Source: Planctomycetota bacterium (GTDB lineage: Bacteria; Planctomycetota; Phycisphaerae; WQYP01). Taken from it: a DNA stretch of 8,374 nucleotides. Under the pieces are notes generated by a model that was not told where the DNA came from, searched no databases, and saw only the letters and a program-made list of their open reading frames with translations. The translations under genes were made by a program, and so were the position numbers. This document shows positions 1 to 5,289 of this stretch, one piece after another. How positions within the stretch are numbered: the first letter of the stretch is position 1; every line of letters starts with the position of its first letter. The stretch covers positions 1 to 8,374 of the forward strand of contig JAJZEY010000582.1 of the NCBI GenBank assembly GCA_021805585.1, given 5' to 3'.

Positions 1-1536
1 GCCTCGCTTGAGCTTGTTCTGGAAATTCGCCCCGTGGTTCTGCTTATCGCGGTGGCCATATTCGTCAGCATTCCGTTCCTGGTGATGGGCGCAAAAAGCG
101 AACTGGCCCCCACCGAAGACCAGGGCATTTTGTTTTTTACCGCCACCGGCCCACCCACCGCGACACTGCATTATATGAATGCCTATGCCAAACAGATACG
201 CAATATCTGCCGCAGTTTTCCGCAGTCGGATAACATATTTCAGGTCAACGGTTTTTCGCCCATCGGGCCGGGACAAAACGCCCTCATCGGCGGCATGCTT
301 CTTAAACCGTGGGATCAGCGCACGATGACCCAGATGCAGCTTCAGCCGCTGCTGCAAAAGAAGCTTTACGGAGTCGCGGGGTTGCAGGTCACATGTTTCC
401 CGCTGCCTTCGTTGCCCGGAACGCCGCTGGGGCTGCCGATTCAGTTTGTGCTTACCTCCACCAAAGGTTACAAAGACCTGGATATGGCGGCCAATAATTT
501 AATTGCCCGCGCTTATAAAAGTGGTCTGTTTATGTTTGTGACCAAGGACCTGCGTTATGACGATCCGCAGATCAAGCTGGTTATCCATCGCAATATCGCC
601 GCCGCACTGGGCTTGAACATGACCCAAATCGGCCTGAATCTGGAACCGCTGCTGGGGGGAAACTTTGTCAACCGTTTTGACCTTCAGGGGCGAAGTTACA
701 AAGTCATTCCGCAACTTTCCGATCCGCGCCGCGCCACATCCCAAATGCTAAAAAATTATTATGCCCGCACCGCATCCGGAGCCATGGTGCCGTTTTCCAC
801 GTTTATTACCATTAAAAATGTGGTTCGTCCGGAATTTCTGCCGCAGTTTCAGGAGCAGAATGCGGTAACAATTCAGGCTTTGCCCAAGCTCGGTGTAAGC
901 ATGGGACAGGCACTGTCATTCCTGAAAAATGAAAAGCAGAAGCTTTACCCTACCGGCTATGGAATTGATTACGGTGCGGCTTCCCGGCAATTTATTCAGG
1001 AAGGCAGCGGCATTTATATCACCTTCCTGCTGGCGGTGGTGCTGGTGTTCCTGCTGATGGCCGCCCAATTTGAAAGTTTTCGTGATCCGCTGATTGTGCT
1101 TTTCACGGTTCCCATGTCCATTTTCGGAGCCATTACATTCCTGTTTCTAGGTATCAGCACACTGAATATCTATACGGAAGTTGGACTCATTACCCTGATC
1201 GGCCTGATTACCAAACAGGGAATCCTGATTGTGGAATTCGCCAATCGTGTGCAGGAAGAAGAAGGTCTGGATCGCAAGGCCGCCGTCATTAAAGCTTCCA
1301 GCGTGCGGCTGCGGCCGATTCTGATGACCACCGGTGCCATGGTATTTGGCGTCGTGCCGCTGCTTGTTGCCAGCGGTGCCGGCGCGGTCAGCCGTTTTGA
1401 TATGGGCCTGATGATCGCCTCCGGCCTTTCCATCGGCTGCCTGTTTTCACTGTATATTATTCCGGTGGCCTACACCTACATTGCCAGTGTCAAGCCGCGC
1501 ATCTCGGCGGTCCCGGCGGTCCCCAAGGAAACGTAA
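1..1536 (+). CDS. RND efflux permease, AcrB/HAE1 type, C-terminal half (partial)
   Basis: The reading frame is open from base 1, so the true start lies outside the window; the 511 residues seen equal the C-terminal half of AcrB (about 1,050 aa). A membrane segment at residues 12-30 matches TM7. A periplasmic porter region follows (about 31-335), then TM8 (about 338-358, ending MAAQFES), TM9, TM10, TM11 and TM12. TM10 carries GLITKQGILIVEF, matching AcrB's GLSAKNAILIVEF, so the proton-relay Lys (AcrB K940; here K405) is kept. RLRPILMT at 436-443 keeps the TM11 Arg (AcrB R971). The TM4 Asp pair would lie upstream and cannot be checked. Family knowledge: an inner-membrane proton/drug antiporter working as a trimer with a periplasmic adaptor and an outer-membrane channel. 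Neither partner is in the window and the substrate cannot be told. The frame looks intact to its TAA stop. Confidence 0.93.
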   Translation, partial: ASLELVLEIRPVVLLIAVAIFVSIPFLVMGAKSELAPTEDQGILFFTATGPPTATLHYMNAYAKQIRNICRSFPQSDNIFQVNGFSPIGPGQNALIGGMLLKPWDQRTMTQMQLQPLLQKKLYGVAGLQVTCFPLPSLPGTPLGLPIQFVLTSTKGYKDLDMAANNLIARAYKSGLFMFVTKDLRYDDPQIKLVIHRNIAAALGLNMTQIGLNLEPLLGGNFVNRFDLQGRSYKVIPQLSDPRRATSQMLKNYYARTASGAMVPFSTFITIKNVVRPEFLPQFQEQNAVTIQALPKLGVSMGQALSFLKNEKQKLYPTGYGIDYGAASRQFIQEGSGIYITFLLAVVLVFLLMAAQFESFRDPLIVLFTVPMSIFGAITFLFLGISTLNIYTEVGLITLIGLITKQGILIVEFANRVQEEEGLDRKAAVIKASSVRLRPILMTTGAMVFGVVPLLVASGAGAVSRFDMGLMIASGLSIGCLFSLYIIPVAYTYIASVKPRISAVPAVPKET

Positions 1537-1554
1537 GGAGCCGTAAGGAACAGT
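1525..1554 (+). repeat. Three tandem 10-bp units across the RND stop codon
   Basis: AAGGAAACGT, AAGGAGCCGT and AAGGAACAGT follow one another directly and contain the TAA stop of the permease. The array is probably a small local slippage product. The AAGGAG core resembles a ribosome-binding site, but no gene starts after it. Confidence 0.5.
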
Positions 1555-1615
1555 TCGGAAAAAGCCCGACAAATTCGCGCCTCCGCGGGCTACGTGAACG
1601 TCTGATCGCCCCATG

Positions 1616-1668
1616 TAACTTGGGGGGATGGAATCATTAACTTGGGGACGCGATCGTCAAACTGGCGG
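1616..1668. repeat. Three spaced AACTTGGGG-like repeats, possible IS21-family end remnant
   Basis: TAACTTGGGG occurs at 1616 and again at 1638, and a weaker copy (AAACTGGCGG) at 1659, giving a period of 21-22 bp. IS21-family elements have multiple terminal repeats of about this size and spacing, often containing AACTTCCCCA or its complement. No istA or istB gene is visible here, so this would be a leftover end. Identification is by pattern only. Confidence 0.35.
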
Positions 1669-1694
1669 TCGGAGGTCTCGCCCGATATATCCTC

Positions 1695-1880
1695 CTAACA
1701 GGCGGCGAAGATAGCCGCCCCCAGGCGATTTGCAACCGGCAAGTCATTGGCGATAAAAAGCGTCACCTGCTCACGCGCTCGCCTGTACCCAGTTGGGGCG
1801 GGCTGCCCGACAATCGACGGCAGACGCACCAGCCCACGGCTTACTTGGTCCACAATCAAATGCAGCCCGCCTGTGCAACG
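1695..1880 (-). pseudogene. Unidentified reading-frame remnant beside repeat unit A
   Basis: A minus-strand frame runs from repeat unit A to a TAG at 1695 and encodes about 60 residues outside the repeat, including HLIVDQVSRGLVRLPSIVGQ and a final stretch rich in Ala and Leu. The only start codon in this frame lies inside the repeat unit (1925), so the 5' part was probably replaced by it. I do not recognise the peptide. It may be a fragment of a mobile-element gene given the IS21-like repeats beside it, or simply non-coding. Apart from this, the tandem repeats and the IS21-like repeats, I see nothing in 1537-1880. Confidence 0.25.
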
Positions 1881-2019
1881 GAACAAAACCGCGGATTTCG
1901 CGAATAACGCCGATACGCCGGACAACGGGCGGCGCCTAAATGTAATTCAAAAACAACTTCGGCGGCCACGCTCGTCACCCCTATCCGCGCAATCGGCGAA
2001 ATCCGCGGTGCGTCATAAA
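1880..2019. repeat. Repeat unit A: 124-bp gene-less GxxExxY-type element plus conserved end sequences
   Basis: From terminal inverted repeat to terminal inverted repeat the unit is 124 bp (1887-2010). The left TIR is 1887-1915 and the right TIR 1982-2010; they match at 23 of 29 positions when one is reverse-complemented. Between them lie the same left-end segment that follows the gene in unit B (ending TAAATGTAAT) and the first ten or eleven codons of a GxxExxY gene (minus strand, GTGACGAGCGTGGCCGCCGA onward), with the rest of the gene missing. ACAAAACC at the left end and a CATAA-like sequence at the right end are also shared with other units. Confidence 0.8.
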
Positions 2020-2036
2020 CCCGCAGCCTCCCTCAC

Positions 2037-2552
2037 GGGACAAAACCGCGGATTTCGCCGATAGCGCGGATACGCCGGGCAATGGGCAGCGCGTAAATGT
2101 AATCGGGAGTTAATTCTTAAGCGAAGGTTGCCGCACGACGCGTTTCCATCTGAGTTCGGCCTGACCAAAGTTGAGCAGGATCGCCAATTCCAGTTTCGTA
2201 ATGGCCAGGTATCCGATCATCTGGGCAAGGTGGTTGGCAGTGAACGCCGAAACCACCTTGGTGTCCACCAGAACCAAGTCATCCACAATCATGTCGGGAA
2301 TTAAAGTCCCAATATGTTTTTCACGGTAGGTGACCCGGAACCGCTTCTGGCAACAAATGGCATGCCCCCGGGACTCAAGCTCTAAGATCAGCGCTCTTTC
2401 ATAAAGCTTTTCATCCAGTCCTGGTTTAAGCACATTAAGCACCTCCATAGCCGCGCCGATTATCTCCCGGCTTAAGTTTTCAAAAATAAGTTCGGCGGCC
2501 ACGCTCGTCACCCCTATCCGCGCAATCCGCGAAATCCGCGGTTCATCATAAG
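2037..2552 (-). mobile_element. Repeat unit B: GxxExxY gene bounded by terminal inverted repeats
   Basis: This is the gene-bearing member of the array, 500 bp from TIR to TIR (2044-2543). Its 29-bp ends, 2044-2072 and 2515-2543, match at 27 of 29 positions when one is reverse-complemented. Each TIR carries CCGCG-type half-palindromes; 2527-2541 is CCGCGAAATCCGCGG, which can fold by itself in the manner of a REP sequence. The gene fills most of the unit, and its first codons and start region lie next to the right TIR. I call it a mobile element by analogy with IS/MITE and RAYT/REP pairs: same ends, several copies, gene present in one. No target-site duplication is obvious, so movement as a discrete unit is an inference. 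Confidence 0.55.
2110..2511 (-). CDS. GxxExxY family protein (PD-(D/E)XK nuclease-like fold)
   Basis: The 133-residue product has the signature of the GxxExxY family (TIGR04256), GLDEKLY at residues 31-37, preceded by the usual REIIGAAMEV helix. It also shows the family's later landmarks: IG before the first acidic residue (D73), a strand ending VLVDTK (D83, K85), HLAQMIGYLA, the strand LAILLNFG and a final KRVV. Length is normal for the family. The pattern D73...D83-x-K85 resembles a PD-(D/E)XK nuclease active site, with Asp where family members usually have Glu (VELK). Biochemical function of the family is not established; nuclease activity is an inference. The start used is GTG at 2511. 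GTG at 2502 is better placed relative to the Shine-Dalgarno-like GGGGTGA and may be the real start, shortening the protein by three residues. The stop is TAA at 2110. Confidence 0.85.
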   Translation of the reverse strand: MTSVAAELIFENLSREIIGAAMEVLNVLKPGLDEKLYERALILELESRGHAICCQKRFRVTYREKHIGTLIPDMIVDDLVLVDTKVVSAFTANHLAQMIGYLAITKLELAILLNFGQAELRWKRVVRQPSLKN

Positions 2553-2622
2553 GCTCTTGACTGAAATCAAGTCCCGCCGCACGTAAAACCGAGCCAAATA
2601 AACTGTCACGCGCCCGCGATCG
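2544..2622. repeat. 79-bp flank of unit B, duplicated after unit C
   Basis: The 79 bp right of unit B align without gaps to the 79 bp right of unit C (2886-2964). Best preserved are CATCATAAG at the start and TAAAACC, AGCCAA, TAAACTGT and GCGATCG further on; many differences are transitions. The flank lies upstream of the GxxExxY gene on its strand and may hold its promoter. The following 2623-2754 has no recognisable gene. Confidence 0.65.
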
Positions 2623-2754
2623 GGTTCACCGGAGGCCTCGGTTGTGACATTGCTTTGAGCTTCATTTTCCGTAGCAAGAATCTATCCCACAACGCGGCCG
2701 GAGTCCAGCCGATTGACTGTGCCACCATCCGCGACGCGCCCGGGGCAGGCAAAC

Positions 2755-2893
2755 GGGACAAAACCGCGGATTTCGCCGATAGCGCGGATACGCCGGGCAA
2801 TGGGCAGCGCATAAATGTAATTTGAAAGCAACTTCGGCGGCCACGCTCGTCACTCCTATCCGCGCAATTGGCGAAACCCGCAGTTCATCATAA
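2755..2893. repeat. Repeat unit C: second 124-bp gene-less element
   Basis: TIR to TIR (2762-2885) the unit is again exactly 124 bp. The ends, 2762-2790 and 2857-2885, match at 25 of 29 positions after reverse complementing. The left half is nearly identical to that of unit B. The right half keeps about ten codons of the 5' end of a GxxExxY gene (minus strand, VTSVAAEVAF). The joint between the halves falls at the same place as in unit A, just after TAAATGTAAT, which argues for a shared gene-less ancestor rather than two separate deletions. Confidence 0.8.
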
Positions 2894-2964
2894 GACCCTC
2901 GGCCGGAAGCATAGCTCACGGCAGATAAAACCAAGCCAATTAAACTGTTATGCGTCGGCGATCG
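2886..2964. repeat. 79-bp flank of unit C, paralogous to 2544-2622
   Basis: This is the second copy of the 79-bp flank described for unit B, equal in length and ungapped in alignment. Because the flank follows both a gene-bearing and a gene-less unit, either the repeating module is longer than the TIR-bounded part, or a segment including the flank was duplicated. Confidence 0.65.
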
Positions 2965-2989
2965 ATCACGGCGCGGCCGCCGGTGTCAC

Positions 2990-3079
2990 GGGACAAAACC
3001 GCCGATTTCGCTAATTACGCCGATACGCAGGGCCCAGGACAACGGGCAGCGCATAAATGTAGTCGATAGTTAGTCCTCA
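2990..3079 (-). pseudogene. Repeat unit D: left end plus the last codons of a lost GxxExxY gene
   Basis: GGGACAAAACC and a diverged left TIR (2997-3025) are followed by GGGCAGCGCATAAATGTA as in units B and C. Unlike A and C, the sequence after this still aligns to the gene side of unit B. On the minus strand it reads PVPED and then a TAA at the same distance from the conserved TACATTTA as the stop of the intact gene. No right TIR or gene body follows; unrelated sequence with the inverted repeat at 3090 takes over. I read this as the 3' stump of a second GxxExxY gene. Confidence 0.6.
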
Positions 3080-3089
3080 GGAACGGGCC

Positions 3090-3209
3090 CGAAATAACTT
3101 CCCGACTCAGGTTTGGACGGACGCGGCCCTTTAGTTCCATTAAGACAACAGCGAATGCAGGTGGATTTTCATGTCGCGTTTTAATTTGCTTTTTCGGGAA
3201 GTTATTTCG
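3090..3209. repeat. 120-bp segment bounded by a perfect 16-bp inverted repeat
   Basis: CGAAATAACTTCCCGA at 3090-3105 is the exact reverse complement of TCGGGAAGTTATTTCG at 3194-3209, with 88 bp between. No gene lies inside. The segment sits where unit D breaks off. It could be a small MITE-type insertion or a deleted IS; no target duplication is evident. On the minus strand it lies 75 bp beyond the stop of the sigma54 activator gene, so the arms could also form a loosely looped RNA structure, but no U-tract supports a terminator. Confidence 0.6.
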
Positions 3210-3283
3210 TACCAGTCCCTAAGACGCGTTACCTGATCGCCCGCTCGCGCTTTGCCACGACATTATTCAGGAAATAAGCCCGG

Positions 3284-4801
3284 TTATGGGGTGGAATTCG
3301 GCGGTTGGGAATCGGAGCCAAGGCTGACATCCGCGCGAAACAGCACCAGCGAAGGTACTTCCTGCCGCCCCAGCTTGCGCTGCAATGTTCGCACGCTGAT
3401 GCCGATCGCGTGGGCCGCGCGTGTTTTATTATTGCGGTACCGTTGCATGGCCCCCTGTATAGCCAATTGTTCGAGTTCCGCAAGGGTCAGCAGTGGCGCA
3501 TCTTCATCCGTGGATACCGAACTGGAAATCATCGTCGGTGGGACCGCCGGTTGAAGGCCGCCCCGCGTTGGTGCTATCGCCAGCGCCCTGGAAGCCTCCA
3601 GTGACGCCTCTTGTATTGCCGACGGCAGGTCTTTCAGGCTAAGAACCGTATTGTCGCGGTCCGCCAGCACCATCGCACGCTCTATCACGTTTACCAGTTC
3701 CCTTACATTCCCCGGCCAATGATAGCGTTGCAGGGCTTCCAGCGCCGGTTTGGAAATGGACGTAATGGGCGTGGTAATATTCCGAAGATTGACATGTTCA
3801 ATAAAATGCCGCACCAGCAGCGGTATGTCATCCAGGCGTGCCCGCAGGGGTGGCACCCGAATGGTGATGATGTTCAGACGGTAATACAAATCCTCGCGAA
3901 ATAGACCTTTGCTTACCATAATCGGCAAATCCCGACTTGTGGCGGCAATGACCCGTGTATTTACCTTGATCTCGCGATGGCCGCCCAGCGGGGTGACGAT
4001 TCTATTTTCCAGAATCCGCAGAAGCTTCGCCTGAAGCGACAAGGCGCAGTCGCCAATCTCATCAATAAAAAGTGTACCGCCGCTGGCCGCCTCAAACCGT
4101 CCGACGCGCGGACCAATCGCCCCGGAGAAGGCACCCTTGTCGTATCCGAATAGTTCGCTTTCCACCAGCGTTTCCGGCATGGCCGCACAATTTAAGGCAA
4201 TAAACGGCCCGGTGTTCCTTGGCGAATTCCGGTGAATGGCTTGCGCTACCAGGTCCTTGCCTGTTCCCGATTCGCCCAGAATAAGTACCGTGCTGAACGC
4301 CTGTGAAGACCGGGCAATCAAATCAAATACATCCCGCATCGGCTGGGATTGACCGATGATATGATCTCTGGTGCCATCCGCAAGGTCCGGCACGGCGGGT
4401 TTCTGATCCTTCTGGCACGCATGAACAAGGTCCATCAGGCGGGACAGCATCTGTTTTGCGTCCGTTACATTTTCCAAATCGTCAAAAGTACCCGTGTTAA
4501 TAGTTTCAATTAAGGATTTTACGGATTCTGTTTCATGAATAACCGGCAAAGGCGTATGCGGAAAATAATTTCGCCAGTGCTTAATCAGGTCAAGGCGCGA
4601 TATGTCTCCGGATATAACCCCGGCCACAACGCAATCAATACCTTCGCCCACAAAACTGAGCGCTTTTTCAGCGGAATCGGTCGTTTTGACGACATAACCC
4701 GCGTTGGTCAACAAACGTTCCAGCGCGGCACGCTGGCTTGGATTGTCTTCAATTACCAGTATTTCATATTGATCGGTTTGTTTGGTCTTTTCAGAAGTCA
4801 T
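3284..4801 (-). CDS. NtrC-family sigma54-dependent transcriptional activator with a degenerate receiver domain
   Basis: The 505-residue protein has the three NtrC-type domains. Residues 12-130 form a receiver-like domain, 146 to about 385 the AAA+ domain, and 440-477 a Fis-type helix-turn-helix (NNKTRAAHAIGISVRTLQRK). The AAA+ part is complete: Walker A GESGTGKD (176-183), sigma54-contact loop GAFSGA (223-228, Ser for the usual Thr), Walker B FIDEI (245-249), arginine-finger candidates R302 and R308, and WPGNVREL. It should drive open-complex formation by RNA polymerase-sigma54 using ATP. The receiver keeps an acidic pair (E18, D19) but has G61 where NtrC has phosphoacceptor D54, H89 for T82 and N111 for K104, so ordinary Asp phosphorylation is unlikely. 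The start is ATG 4801, with GGAG eight bases upstream and the domain beginning directly after. The frame is open upstream to 5113, but that extension shows no domain. A 28-residue tail follows the HTH. No sensor kinase or clear -24/-12 target promoter was found. Confidence 0.93.
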   Translation of the reverse strand: MTSEKTKQTDQYEILVIEDNPSQRAALERLLTNAGYVVKTTDSAEKALSFVGEGIDCVVAGVISGDISRLDLIKHWRNYFPHTPLPVIHETESVKSLIETINTGTFDDLENVTDAKQMLSRLMDLVHACQKDQKPAVPDLADGTRDHIIGQSQPMRDVFDLIARSSQAFSTVLILGESGTGKDLVAQAIHRNSPRNTGPFIALNCAAMPETLVESELFGYDKGAFSGAIGPRVGRFEAASGGTLFIDEIGDCALSLQAKLLRILENRIVTPLGGHREIKVNTRVIAATSRDLPIMVSKGLFREDLYYRLNIITIRVPPLRARLDDIPLLVRHFIEHVNLRNITTPITSISKPALEALQRYHWPGNVRELVNVIERAMVLADRDNTVLSLKDLPSAIQEASLEASRALAIAPTRGGLQPAVPPTMISSSVSTDEDAPLLTLAELEQLAIQGAMQRYRNNKTRAAHAIGISVRTLQRKLGRQEVPSLVLFRADVSLGSDSQPPNSTP

Positions 4802-4917
4802 TGGATTGGCTCCAAATCCGGACGCCAGCGCCCACTTTTGTTTCCGGGAGTCGGCCAACTGTGTCCCCCCCCAATCGCAGAATACGCCACCTGCCAGCCT
4901 GATCCTAATCCCGGTTG

Positions 4918-4946
4918 AGCATAGCGATATGCCCCTGATAAAGCAA
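4918..4946 (-). promoter_or_regulatory. Candidate sigma70-type promoter for the sigma54 activator gene
   Basis: On the minus strand TTGCTT (4941-4946) and TATGCT (4918-4923) stand 17 bp apart, oriented toward the activator gene. A transcript from here would have a leader of about 110 bases before ATG 4801. The hexamers match consensus at only three and four positions, so the call rests mainly on spacing and place. Confidence 0.35.
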
Positions 4947-4973
4947 ATGAAGATAAGGTAAATCCGCTGCCGC

Positions 4974-4987
4974 GATGGTGCACCATC
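4974..4987. promoter_or_regulatory. Perfect 14-bp palindrome, possible operator
   Basis: GATGGTGCACCATC is a perfect palindrome about 28 bp upstream of the candidate -35 of the activator gene, in the divergent intergenic region. Dyad sites of this sort often bind dimeric regulators, including an activator acting on its own gene. The binding protein is unknown and one 14-bp palindrome may be chance. Confidence 0.35.
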
Positions 4988-5169
4988 ATACGAAGAGTAT
5001 CCGAATATGAGATTCGCGGACTGGCAGGCGGGCGGACGGGCCAGAGCAGTTGAACCGGAGAGAGTTGAAAGTAGAGCTACGGGCCGGTGGAACGTCTGGT
5101 GGGCACAACACACCGCCGCATCGCCGCTGAACGCCTTCCCGACAGGCGTGACGAAGCACCCGGGGCCTT

Positions 5170-5230
5170 AAATAAAAATTTTCTCATTTTTTTCCATTTT
5201 TGACCATTATCCCCCTTCTTCAAACACTAT
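5170..5230 (+). promoter_or_regulatory. T-rich tract before the DUF3987 gene, possible promoter region
   Basis: An AT-rich stretch (about 5170-5200), unlike its GC-rich surroundings, leads into TTGACC (5200-5205). A poor -10 candidate, CACTAT, lies at 5225-5230 with 19-bp spacing. The tract could act as an UP element. The promoter call is weak. I see nothing gene-like in the rest of the 4802-5289 divergent region. Confidence 0.2.
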
Positions 5231-5231
5231 G

Positions 5232-5280
5232 CCTTTAGTAAGCGCGGAATTTCTGATTTCTTCCGCAGCGGTACTAAAGG
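5232..5280 (+). promoter_or_regulatory. Leader hairpin enclosing the Shine-Dalgarno of the DUF3987 gene
   Basis: CCTTTAGTA (5232-5240) pairs with TACTAAAGG (5272-5280), and GCGGAA (5244-5249) pairs with TTCCGC (5261-5266) inside it. This gives 15 perfect base pairs in two blocks, split by a 3/5-nt internal loop, with an 11-nt terminal loop. The 3' arm contains AAAGG of the ribosome-binding site AAAGGAA, and the ATG follows nine bases after the stem. If the RNA folds so, initiation would be limited until the stem opens, as in RNA thermometers or protein- or ligand-controlled leaders. At DNA level the same dyad could be an operator. Confidence 0.6.
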
Positions 5281-5289
5281 AACCTGAAC

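Noticed and set aside
1563..1591. AGCCCG/CGGGCT hairpin after the RND gene as a terminator
   Set aside because: The stem is 6 bp with a 17-nt loop and there is no T run after it.
1747..2064. Plus-strand frame of 105 codons
   Set aside because: It runs antisense through the remnant at 1695-1880 and through repeat unit A, and its composition is not protein-like.
2606..2934. Two overlapping minus-strand frames across unit C
   Set aside because: They are translated repeat sequence (peptides such as GVSALSAKSAVLS come from the TIR) and have no independent support.
1880..3079. CRISPR array or integron cassette array
   Set aside because: Repeats are long, irregularly spaced, diverged and inverted at unit ends; no cas or integrase gene is present, and the ends lack the attC core (RYYYAAC/GTTRRRY) arrangement.
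3237..3256. GG-N10-GC pattern on the minus strand resembling a -24/-12 sigma54 promoter
   Set aside because: It lacks the TTG part of the -12 element, lies just after the activator gene and points at no intact gene nearby.
4802..5113. N-terminal extension of the sigma54 activator to ATG 5113 (104 more residues)
   Set aside because: The extension shows no domain, while ATG 4801 has a GGAG at good spacing and is followed at once by the receiver-like domain.
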